Source: an uncultured Bacteroidales bacterium
GTDB taxonomy: Bacteria; Bacteroidota; Bacteroidia; Bacteroidales; Muribaculaceae
Assembly: GCA_947175535.1 (NCBI GenBank)
Contig: CAMWNF010000003.1
Location: forward strand, 1 to 56,345
DNA length: 56,345 nucleotides
Direction of reading: 5' to 3'
The translations under genes and the position numbers were made by a program. The notes under the pieces are model-generated. The model did not search any database, was not told where the DNA came from, and saw only the letters and a list, made by a program, of their open reading frames with translations. This document shows, piece by piece, positions 25,341 to 32,596 of this stretch. Every line of letters starts with the position of its first letter. The stretch's first letter is position 1.

Positions 25341-25823
25341 ATGAAACCGATGAGAAAATCCAGTCGTCAGAAAGACACAGCATGGGCTTTGGACGTATTT
25401 GACAAAGCCCCATACATAACCGTTAGTATGACCCGACCTGACGGCACTCCTTATGGCTTACCTTTGTCTGTCGCCAGAAAGGACGGCCAGACGTTTTATT
25501 TCCACTGCGCCGATGAAGGAGAGAAAATCGATTGCCTTATCGGCAACCCGATTGTCAGCCTTTCAGCCGTAAGCAAATGCACGCCGAAATATGAGGAAGA
25601 GAAAAACAACTTCACCGAGTATTATCACTCAGCCGTAGCCATCGGCAAAGCGGAGTTCGTCACTGACGACAACGAGAAAATCGAAGCACTCCGATTGATT
25701 TGCGAACGCTTTCTACCGCACTACATGGAACATTTCGACGAAGCAATTGTGCGCAGCCTCAACCGCACAACCATCGTCCGCATCTCCCTCACCGAACCCC
25801 CAGTCGGCAAATCCAAACCATAA
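25341..25823 (+). CDS. pyridoxamine 5'-phosphate oxidase-like flavin-binding protein
   Basis: 160 aa from ATG 25341; the frame extends upstream into the nqr terminator, so that part is not used. The split-barrel features are visible: ALDVFDKAPYITVSMTRPDGTPYGLPLSVA, FYFHCADEGEKIDCL, VSLSAVS, and YYHSAVAIGKAEFV. This matches the Bacteroidales group annotated as 5-nitroimidazole-reductase-like (NimA-type) or PPOX-class proteins, which bind FMN or a related cofactor. The reaction cannot be assigned from sequence. No promoter was found; it may be transcribed by read-through from nqr. Confidence 0.82.
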   Translation: MKPMRKSSRQKDTAWALDVFDKAPYITVSMTRPDGTPYGLPLSVARKDGQTFYFHCADEGEKIDCLIGNPIVSLSAVSKCTPKYEEEKNNFTEYYHSAVAIGKAEFVTDDNEKIEALRLICERFLPHYMEHFDEAIVRSLNRTTIVRISLTEPPVGKSKP

Positions 25824-25877
25824 GTATTAAAACATAAATGTTTTACATCAGATGATACTCTATACAAAATTTCTTTA

Positions 25878-25885
25878 TACCTTTG
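25878..25885 (+). promoter_or_regulatory. -7 box of the long-hairpin RNA
   Basis: TACCTTTG matches TAnnTTTG exactly. Predicted start of transcription is at about 25890, some 25 bases before the first arm of the hairpin. Confidence 0.65.
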
Positions 25886-25889
25886 TAGT

Positions 25890-26075
25890 GTCTTAGAGAA
25901 GATAACATTAGAAAAAAAGAAAGGTGCCTCAGCTCTTGTAAAATCGCCAGTTTAACAAAGAATACACGAGGTACGGTGACAGCTCTATATAATGTGGGCT
26001 GCCTATCCGTGCGTGTATTCGGGTGTTTGGCGATACCTACAAGAGTGCAAGGATGACAGTCCACTTTTCTTTATA
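25890..26075 (+). ncRNA. long-hairpin non-coding RNA, 6S-like candidate
   Basis: Nested arms pair in strict order over about 157 bases: 25916-25926 with 26062-26072 (one wobble), 25933-25940 with 26038-26045, 25943-25949 with 26028-26034, 25960-25968 with 26012-26020, plus ACGG/CCGT and CAGC/GCTG near the tip. Pairs are interrupted by internal loops rather than bulky junctions. The length, the end-to-end helix and the own promoter are those of 6S RNA, the small RNA that binds RNA polymerase. I cannot confirm the family by alignment. An inverted-repeat remnant of a mobile element is the alternative, but no transposase or target duplication was seen. Confidence 0.6.
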
Positions 26076-26146
26076 TAACTTTAGTTAGAATAATCTCCAA
26101 TATCAGGCTGTCTGAGGGGAACAAAAACTCTTGTAAAATTCGCCTT

Positions 26147-26629
26147 ATGAAAAGAGCAATGTTAATGCTTATGGCTGTCTTAATGTTCAGCGTAAGCGCA
26201 TGGTGTCAAAATGCAGCGTCAATTGGACGAGCAGTAACGCAAGTTGATGATTTTGCGTATTCTAAAAAAATGTTGACTGGTGATGGATTTGTCCTCAATC
26301 AAAAGCAGACTACGACGACATGTTTAGTTTATGAATGGCCAAAAGCAAAGTACGCTGATGAAGCTATGATTGTAAAAATCTATAAGATGCCTAATTCGCA
26401 GAAAGTAGAAAAATGTGTAATATTGATTGGTCAAAAATATCTTTCGCATTTTGGTTCACAATTGCGTGAATATGGATATAGCCGAACTAATCCAAACGGT
26501 CTTTCAATTGAACCATTCCAAGAACTCTACGAAGATGAGAAATTTGCTATGGGCGCAAGAATAAATAAACGCGGTTGGTATGAAGCGACTTTCTTTCGCT
26601 GGGGAAGGAATGTTAATGTTGATGATTAA
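26147..26629 (+). CDS. secreted protein of unknown function (160 aa)
   Basis: ATG 26147 gives the signal peptide MLMLMAVLMFSVSAWCQ. The mature part is about 140 residues, mixed alpha/beta by eye, with TTTTCLVYEWPKAKY and EKCVILIGQKYLSHF; two cysteines after the signal peptide. I recognise no domain. Composition is more AT-rich than nqr. The leader repeats the first arm of the preceding RNA (26128-26144 compared with 25933-25948), so regulation by that RNA is conceivable. Confidence 0.75.
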   Translation: MKRAMLMLMAVLMFSVSAWCQNAASIGRAVTQVDDFAYSKKMLTGDGFVLNQKQTTTTCLVYEWPKAKYADEAMIVKIYKMPNSQKVEKCVILIGQKYLSHFGSQLREYGYSRTNPNGLSIEPFQELYEDEKFAMGARINKRGWYEATFFRWGRNVNVDD

Positions 26630-26803
26630 AGATAGACGATTTTAATAAAAGCAAAATCATCAATAAGATTTATAAACAATAGTCTGCAGTGGAGTATTAT
26701 TACAATGTTGCCAAACAAATATAACAAACTCCATTGCATTCTATTTTAGTACTGAATATCTATAAAATAACCATCATCAAAAGGTGTCTGTCTTGGCGCT
26801 GGC

Positions 26804-26941
26804 ATGTTATTCGGTTGTGTATTTGGATTGTTTTCTTGGTTAGCAAAACGTAATCAAAAGATGAATGAAAAAGATGATATAAATGATTTGATGCGTCAGT
26901 ACTTAGAAAAGAAGCTCCGAGAAGAGAATGAAGAGAAGTAA
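26804..26941 (+). CDS. possible small membrane protein (45 aa)
   Basis: From ATG 26804 to TAA 26939-26941: a hydrophobic start (LFGCVFGLFSWLA) followed by a charged, helical tail (YLEKKLREENEEK). The frame is open eleven codons further upstream and adds more hydrophobic residues (GVCLGAG), but has no start codon there. It may therefore be the remains of a slightly longer gene. No promoter was identified. The charged tail looks genuinely coding. Confidence 0.35.
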   Translation: MLFGCVFGLFSWLAKRNQKMNEKDDINDLMRQYLEKKLREENEEK

Positions 26942-26994
26942 TCTTACTTAACACCACATAATTAATACCCGGTTGACGGGAATATTGAAAAACT

Positions 26995-27031
26995 AAAGCG
27001 AGACCACTCAATTGGTGAGCAGCCTCGCTTT
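26995..27031. terminator. bidirectional terminator after the leucine-rich-repeat gene
   Basis: Eight-base stem AAAGCGAG/CTCGCTTT (26995-27002 with 27024-27031). On the minus strand it is followed by a T run, fitting termination of the gene ending at 27088; on the plus strand it would end the small gene. Confidence 0.65.
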
Positions 27032-27087
27032 ATTGTTGGTATGCTTCTGAGGAAGCTATTTAGTTTCTTAGAGTTACAATCGGATGA

Positions 27088-28146
27088 TTAGTAGTTCCAC
27101 TGGCAAGCAATCATGTGGAGGTTCGGGCAAGCGATTGTGCGGAGGTCGGTAATCATGTTGAAGCGGCAGTTGATGTAAGTAAGAGCCTGGTCAAATGATA
27201 CGTCGAGCATTGTAAGTTCGTTGTTGTTGCAAATCACACGCTGGAGGAAAGTCTGGTTGCTGAGAGTCAACTGAGTAAGGTCGTTGTAAGAGCAATCGAC
27301 ATACTGAAGCTGCGGGCAATTGTTGACAGTGAATGAAGTGAGGTCGTTGTAAGAGCAAACTACGTCAAGAAGAACGTTGCAATCACGAACTGCGAGAGAC
27401 TTCATGTTGTTGTCTGAGCAAACGAATGTTGAAAGAGAGGGAAGACCGCTGACAATCATATTGGTGATTGAGTTGTCGTCGATATTGAGGTTCTGGAGAC
27501 TTTCAACACCTTCGAGGTTAAGAGTAGTGAGCTTGTTGTAGCCGCAGTAGAGGTTCTTAAGAGCCTTGCAGTTAGCCACGCTGAGAACTTCGAGGTCGTT
27601 TGACTGGCAGTTCACAGTCTTAAGAGTGGGTGAATTTGAAAGGTCGAGAGCTACGAGGTGGTTAGCTGCGATGTTGAGGTTTTCAAGAGCAGTAACACCG
27701 TCGAGAACGAACTCTGTCATACGGTTGTTGTTAGCTGAAACTTTAACGAGGTTGGTGCAACCGGTAAGATCTGCTTCAGTAATCTTGTTACGAGAGATGT
27801 TGAGTTCAGTGAGAGCGGCATCACCTGCGAAAGAAACTGAAGTGATAGCGTTGCGTGAAACGTCTACACTCTGGAGAGCTGTGAAACCTTTGAGGTTAAG
27901 CTCACCTGCGAGTTTCTTGCCTTTCCAGTCAATTTTGGTAACGTGACCGTTTTCAACTGTTACGCCTTCCCATGTTGCGGGAGACTTAACGTCAGTGATT
28001 TTAAGAGCCTGAGCGTTGGTTGCTTCCTTTTCCGCGGGAGCTGCGAGGAACGCCTGAAGCTGTTTCAACTCGTTTTTGTCGAATTTCTGTGCGTTGACTG
28101 CCAAACTACTTACGATGACAGCAAACAATAAAGCGATTTTTTTCAT
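27088..28146 (-). CDS. secreted leucine-rich-repeat protein
   Basis: 352 aa from ATG 28146 (an ATG three codons upstream is possible); signal peptide IALLFAVIVSSLAVNAQ. After a short helical region the chain is about eleven leucine-rich repeats of 20-23 residues with the pattern L-x-x-L-x-x-S/N-x-N-x-L/I-T, for example LQNLNIDDNSITNMIVSGL and LQYVDCSYNDLTQLTLSNQ. Such InlJ-like repeats serve in protein binding at the surface of Bacteroidales. The last repeat ends the protein without a visible sorting domain, so it is probably periplasmic or released. Single gene with its own terminator. Confidence 0.85.
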   Translation of the reverse strand: MKKIALLFAVIVSSLAVNAQKFDKNELKQLQAFLAAPAEKEATNAQALKITDVKSPATWEGVTVENGHVTKIDWKGKKLAGELNLKGFTALQSVDVSRNAITSVSFAGDAALTELNISRNKITEADLTGCTNLVKVSANNNRMTEFVLDGVTALENLNIAANHLVALDLSNSPTLKTVNCQSNDLEVLSVANCKALKNLYCGYNKLTTLNLEGVESLQNLNIDDNSITNMIVSGLPSLSTFVCSDNNMKSLAVRDCNVLLDVVCSYNDLTSFTVNNCPQLQYVDCSYNDLTQLTLSNQTFLQRVICNNNELTMLDVSFDQALTYINCRFNMITDLRTIACPNLHMIACQWNY

Positions 28147-28294
28147 ATCAAACATTTAATAATAGTTGTTATAAATTAATTCTGCATTTCACTCCCGCTT
28201 TTCAGCGTTCGTACATTTCTAACGTCTAAGTTACTAAAAAGGTTTGACATATCACAAAAAAAATCGAAAAAATTATTTAAGATTTTCTAACTAC

Positions 28295-29839
28295 TTAAAA
28301 AGGAGTCTCTTCGCCATGCGCTGAAATTATGTCAACTGAGCCACCCGACAGCGGAGAAGCCGAAAACGGGTCACCGCCCTGCGAAGGCATATTCAAACTC
28401 GACGTGGTTGAGGCCATGATTGCCTCTCCTCCTTCTTCAAGCCAGTTTTCGAAACGAGCGAACTGAGCGCGGAAGCGCATGTTGACATCCTTTACCGAGC
28501 CACTACGGTGCTTGGCGATAATAAACTCGGCAAGTCCGCGTATATCTTTTCCGCTGGGATCGGTGTCGCTGTGATAATAGTATTCGGGGCGATGGATGAA
28601 GCATACGATGTCGGCATCCTGTTCGATTGCGCCGGATTCACGAAGGTCGGAAAGCTGCGGACGCTTGTTGTCACTTCGGTTTTCCACCTGACGGCTGAGC
28701 TGTGAAAGAGCGATGATGGGAATGTTGAGTTCCTTCGCCAGCTGCTTCAGCGAACGGGAAATCATGCTGACTTCCTGTTCGCGAGAACCGAATTTCATGC
28801 CCGAAGCATTCATCAGCTGAAGGTAGTCGATGATAATCATCTTTATATCATGCTCTCGGACGAGGCGACGGGCTTTGGTGCGCAGTTCGAACACTGACAG
28901 CGACGCCGTATCGTCGATATAAAGCGGTGCGCCGTTAAGATGCTTTATGCGTGCCATCAGCTGGTCCCATTCGAGCGATGTCAGCTGACCGCTTTTGATT
29001 TTTTCGCCGGGAAGCTCACACACATTTGAAATCAAACGGTTGACCAACTGCAGATTACTCATTTCGAGCGAGAACACAGCAATCGGGATATTGTAGTTGA
29101 CAGCCATATTCTTTGCCATAGAGAGGACGAATGCGGTCTTGCCCATCGCCGGTCGCGCAGCAATAATAATAAGGTCGGAATTCTGCCAACCAGATGTTAC
29201 TTTGTCAAGCTCGTGGAAACCGGTCTGCAGTCCGCTCAAACCTGATGTTCGGTTTGCGGCAGCCTGAATCTGGTCAAGAGCCGACGTAATGACAGGGTCA
29301 ATCTGAGTGACGTCCTTCTTAACATTCCTCTGAGAGATTTCAAACAGCTTGCCTTCGGCTTCCTGAAGCAAATCGTCAACGTCAATACTCTCGTCAAAAG
29401 CATTTTTCTCTATCTGCGCAGAGAAAGATATCAATTCACGTGCAAGATATTTCTGCGCCACGATGCGCGAGTGAAATTCGACGTGCGCTGCCGAAGTCAC
29501 GTTTGACGTAAGTTGCACGACAAACGCCGCGCCTCCAACTTCATCAAGTGTGCCGTTGCGTTTCAGCTGCTCGGTGACAGTCAGCAGGTCGATAGGCTGT
29601 TGTGATGCACCGAGAGTCTGAATGGCCTCATAAACCTTCTGATGGGCAGGTTCATAAAAACTCTCAGGTTTAAGAATGTCACATACGACTGTATATGCGT
29701 CCTTCTCAATCATCAGAGCACCCAACACGGCTGCTTCTACGTCAGTATCGCGGGGAGACAACCTGCCGAGCGCATCAGCAGTCGGCGCAGTCTGACCTTT
29801 TTTTCGATAATTATATGTTTTATTACTTGCTTCTGCCAT
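28295..29839 (-). CDS. dnaB: replicative DNA helicase
   Basis: 514 aa, slightly longer than the E. coli protein because of a roughly 25-residue N-terminal and a Gly/Ser-rich C-terminal extension. The hexameric helicase unwinds DNA at the replication fork. N-terminal domain (DTDVEAAVLGALMIE) is followed by the RecA-like domain with Walker A ARPAMGKTA at 228-236, IIIDYLQLM for Walker B, LSQLSRQVE, and SDLRESGAIEQDAD. No intein is present. Single-gene unit with a good promoter upstream. Confidence 0.97.
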   Translation of the reverse strand: MAEASNKTYNYRKKGQTAPTADALGRLSPRDTDVEAAVLGALMIEKDAYTVVCDILKPESFYEPAHQKVYEAIQTLGASQQPIDLLTVTEQLKRNGTLDEVGGAAFVVQLTSNVTSAAHVEFHSRIVAQKYLARELISFSAQIEKNAFDESIDVDDLLQEAEGKLFEISQRNVKKDVTQIDPVITSALDQIQAAANRTSGLSGLQTGFHELDKVTSGWQNSDLIIIAARPAMGKTAFVLSMAKNMAVNYNIPIAVFSLEMSNLQLVNRLISNVCELPGEKIKSGQLTSLEWDQLMARIKHLNGAPLYIDDTASLSVFELRTKARRLVREHDIKMIIIDYLQLMNASGMKFGSREQEVSMISRSLKQLAKELNIPIIALSQLSRQVENRSDNKRPQLSDLRESGAIEQDADIVCFIHRPEYYYHSDTDPSGKDIRGLAEFIIAKHRSGSVKDVNMRFRAQFARFENWLEEGGEAIMASTTSSLNMPSQGGDPFSASPLSGGSVDIISAHGEETPF

Positions 29840-29861
29840 TTTATACTATTAATTCCGTCTG

Positions 29862-29892
29862 CAAAGTTACATTATAATATAGCATAATCCAA
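29862..29892 (-). promoter_or_regulatory. promoter of dnaB
   Basis: On the minus strand TTG (29890-29892), 20 bases, TAACTTTG (29862-29869), 23 bases before the start codon. Confidence 0.7.
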
Positions 29893-30031
29893 CCGACCGT
29901 CTTACGGGTTATCAACTCTTTTTCAACATTCGATATTATCAATGAGTCTGTGCATCCACTTATATTATCCGATTATTCCCATCAATTGGCATTTTTGTCT
30001 TATTCACACCCGTAATTATATCCATTTTTAC

Positions 30032-30039
30032 TACTTTTG
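30032..30039 (+). promoter_or_regulatory. -7 box of the RND efflux operon
   Basis: TACTTTTG, exact consensus, 26 bases before the TolC-like gene. The -33 region lacks a clear TTG. No local regulator gene or operator was seen. Confidence 0.55.
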
Positions 30040-30065
30040 TAAAAACTTTTATTTCTACAGTCTTA

Positions 30066-31505
30066 ATGAAATCAAACCGATTATTACTGTCAATATTTCT
30101 TGCTCTCGGAGCCGGCTTTCCTGCATTAGCTCAGCAAGCCGACATACCGATGTTAAGTCTTGAGCAATGTCTCGGTATCGCTCTCAGCGAAAGTCCGACT
30201 GTCAAAATCGCCGATATGGAAGTGGCGCGCGCCGACTATTCCAAAAAAGAAACGCTTGGTCAGCTCCTGCCTTCGATAAGTTTCGGTGCGTCATATAACC
30301 GAACTCTCGCCAAGCAGGTGATGTATATGAACATGGACGGTTTCGGCGGCATGGGCGGTGCAGGCTCGAGTTCTGAAAATGAAGAAACCGAAATTGAAAG
30401 CCGTGCTTCAAACTCACGCGCAGGCAGCAACGGAGGTATCAAAGTAGGTCTTGACAACTCGTTCAGCACAGGCTTCTCTGCATCAATGCCCTTGATTGCA
30501 CCTCAGCTGTGGCAATCGATGAAACTAAGCGACAGCCAGATACTCCGCAGCATAGAGCAAGCCCGCTCGTCACGTCTTGAACTCGTAAATCAGGTCAAAA
30601 GCGCATATTACACTCTTTTGCTGGCTGAAGATTCTCGTCGAGTGATTATCGAAAGCTACGACATGGCGAAACTAAATCACGAGATATACACAAAAAAACA
30701 TCAGGCAGGAGCAGCATCTGATTACGATGTACTGCGTACGTCTGTAGCGATGAAAAACATCGAACCCGAGATGATGCAGTCTGAAATCGCAATCAAACAG
30801 GCGCGTCTGCAATTGCTGATTCTCATGGGACTTGACGCCGGCTTTAATTTCACCACTGCCGAAGGGTTGGCGGTCTATGAAGATTCGATGTATGACACAG
30901 CAATGTCAATAAGCCGGGACTATAGCCTTAACCCTACATTGAAGTTAAATGAAATCGACAGTCAGATAGCTCGTCGCAACGTCAGCATTCAGCAAGCGGC
31001 ATGGTTCCCTACTCTTGCCCTCTCGGCTAACTACAACTGGACGTCTATGTCAAACGGTTCGCCCTTGCGAAACTTCCGCTGGACACCATATTCAGGTGTC
31101 GGACTGACACTGTCATTACCCATTTTTGAGGGAGGTCAGCGTTATTCACGCGTGAAACAGGCTAAAATCCAAGCTGCGGAACTGCTCATGCAGCGTGAGA
31201 ACCTTGAGCGTACCATCGACTCTCAGGTCACACTCGCCATAGACAACATAAATGTAAACATCAAACAGATAGCATCGTGCGCAGAAAGCGTCAGTGAAGC
31301 AGAAAGAGCTCATGACATCATGCAGAAAAGTTTCGAAATCGGAGCAGCGTCATATCTTGACCTTCGCGATTCCGAACTATCTCTGACACGCGCTCGTCTC
31401 GCCCGCTTTCAGGCAATCTACAACTTCCTTGTCGCACACAGCGAACTTGAATTGCTCCTCGGTAATGCTCCAATCGAAAAATATACCAAATCTCTGAATA
31501 ACTAA
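30066..31505 (+). CDS. TolC-family outer-membrane efflux channel
   Basis: 479 aa; signal peptide SIFLALGAGFPALAQ. The two-fold TolC pattern is visible, with long helices such as RLELVNQVKSAYYTLLLAED and ENLERTIDSQVTLAID, and the conserved DLRDSELSLTRARLARFQAIYNFL near the end. Unusually, a Gly/Met/Ser/Glu-rich insert interrupts the first half (about residues 93-125, GFGGMGGAGSSSENEETE). It likely lies in an extracellular loop or the first beta strands. First gene of a four-gene efflux operon. Confidence 0.92.
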   Translation: MKSNRLLLSIFLALGAGFPALAQQADIPMLSLEQCLGIALSESPTVKIADMEVARADYSKKETLGQLLPSISFGASYNRTLAKQVMYMNMDGFGGMGGAGSSSENEETEIESRASNSRAGSNGGIKVGLDNSFSTGFSASMPLIAPQLWQSMKLSDSQILRSIEQARSSRLELVNQVKSAYYTLLLAEDSRRVIIESYDMAKLNHEIYTKKHQAGAASDYDVLRTSVAMKNIEPEMMQSEIAIKQARLQLLILMGLDAGFNFTTAEGLAVYEDSMYDTAMSISRDYSLNPTLKLNEIDSQIARRNVSIQQAAWFPTLALSANYNWTSMSNGSPLRNFRWTPYSGVGLTLSLPIFEGGQRYSRVKQAKIQAAELLMQRENLERTIDSQVTLAIDNINVNIKQIASCAESVSEAERAHDIMQKSFEIGAASYLDLRDSELSLTRARLARFQAIYNFLVAHSELELLLGNAPIEKYTKSLNN

Positions 31506-31519
31506 ACACATTAATATAT

Positions 31520-32557
31520 ATGAACTCATCAATCAGACCGGCTTTAACCATCCTTGCTGCGGTAGCCGTAGCAAGTTCAATCAGTTCTTGCTCAAAAAAA
31601 GAAGAAACTCATGCCGTCGAAGCCGTTGAAGAATTGCCGAAAGTCGAAACAAGTGTCGTGACAGCACGAGACGTGCCACAAATTAACGAATACACCGCAA
31701 CTGTTGAAGCAGACAATATCAATAATATAGCACCCGCCACACCTAACCGAATCAAGACTATCGAAGTCGAGGTCGGAGACCATGTGCGCAAAGGTCAGAC
31801 ACTTGTCACCCTTGACCGCTCGAACAGCGATCAGTTGAAAATAAATCTTGACCAGATTGAGCGCGAATATAACCGTGCGGTTCAGCTGCTTGAAATCGGA
31901 GCCGGTACCCAACAGGCGGTCGACCAGCTTAAAGCGCAGCTTGACGCAGCCCGCTCGCAATATTCCAACATCATAGAAAACACCGTGCTTATCTCCCCAA
32001 TAAATGGAGTTGTTACCGGACGCAATTATGACCCGGGCGATATGACGGGAAATCTTCCTGTGCTCACCGTTGGTCAGTTATCTCCTGTTGTCAAAGTTAT
32101 GATAAATGTCACTGAGAGCGATTTGTCTAAAATACGCGTTGGAATGCCGGTGACGGTCAGTTTCGATGCATTCGATGAAGAAGTATTTGAAGGGAAAGTA
32201 TCTCGCATACATCCTACGGTCGACACCGCCACACGCACTTTCCGCACTGAAATACTTATCTCCAATCCTGCCGAACGTATCATGCCCGGTATGTTTGCGC
32301 GCGTAAGCGTCAATCTCGGCGAACGAAACAATGTTGTCGTTCCCGACCGTGCTATCGTGAAGCAGACCGGCTCCGGCAATCGATATGTATATGTTCTTCA
32401 CGACGGCAAAGTATATTACGAACGTGTCGAACTCGGTCGACGTCTCGGTGATGCCTATGAACTGCTTTCGGGCGTCAACTCAGGCGACACCGTAATCATT
32501 TCGGGGCAGACACGCCTCGCCGACGGCGTTGAAGTCGATGTTATTTCAGCCCGATAA
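31520..32557 (+). CDS. RND efflux periplasmic adaptor (membrane fusion protein), lipoprotein
   Basis: 345 aa with a lipobox (VASSISSC), so it is anchored to the inner membrane by lipid. Domain order: barrel-sandwich lipoyl half (APATPNRIKTIEVEVGDHVRKGQ), a short helical hairpin (LDQIEREYNRAVQLL ... AARSQYSNI), the second lipoyl half (LISPINGVVTGRNYDPGD), then beta-barrel and membrane-proximal domains (PGMFARVSVNLGERNNVVVPDRAIV). It bridges the TolC-like channel and the RND pump encoded on each side. Confidence 0.94.
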   Translation: MNSSIRPALTILAAVAVASSISSCSKKEETHAVEAVEELPKVETSVVTARDVPQINEYTATVEADNINNIAPATPNRIKTIEVEVGDHVRKGQTLVTLDRSNSDQLKINLDQIEREYNRAVQLLEIGAGTQQAVDQLKAQLDAARSQYSNIIENTVLISPINGVVTGRNYDPGDMTGNLPVLTVGQLSPVVKVMINVTESDLSKIRVGMPVTVSFDAFDEEVFEGKVSRIHPTVDTATRTFRTEILISNPAERIMPGMFARVSVNLGERNNVVVPDRAIVKQTGSGNRYVYVLHDGKVYYERVELGRRLGDAYELLSGVNSGDTVIISGQTRLADGVEVDVISAR

Positions 32558-32596
32558 CCAAACGCAATTATTAAAATTCTTTTTCAATAATATAAT

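Larger units (their letters stand above)
25824..26146 (+). other. intergenic region occupied by a structured RNA
   Basis: The 323 bases between the flavin-protein gene and the next secreted-protein gene have no credible coding frame. They hold a consensus promoter box and the long imperfect hairpin described separately, then about 70 bases of leader to the next gene. Confidence 0.6.

Noticed and set aside
25916-26072. Terminal inverted repeats of an insertion sequence or MITE
   Set aside because: The pairing is nested throughout and interrupted by internal loops, there is no target-site duplication next to the outer arms and no transposase; an RNA fold explains it better.
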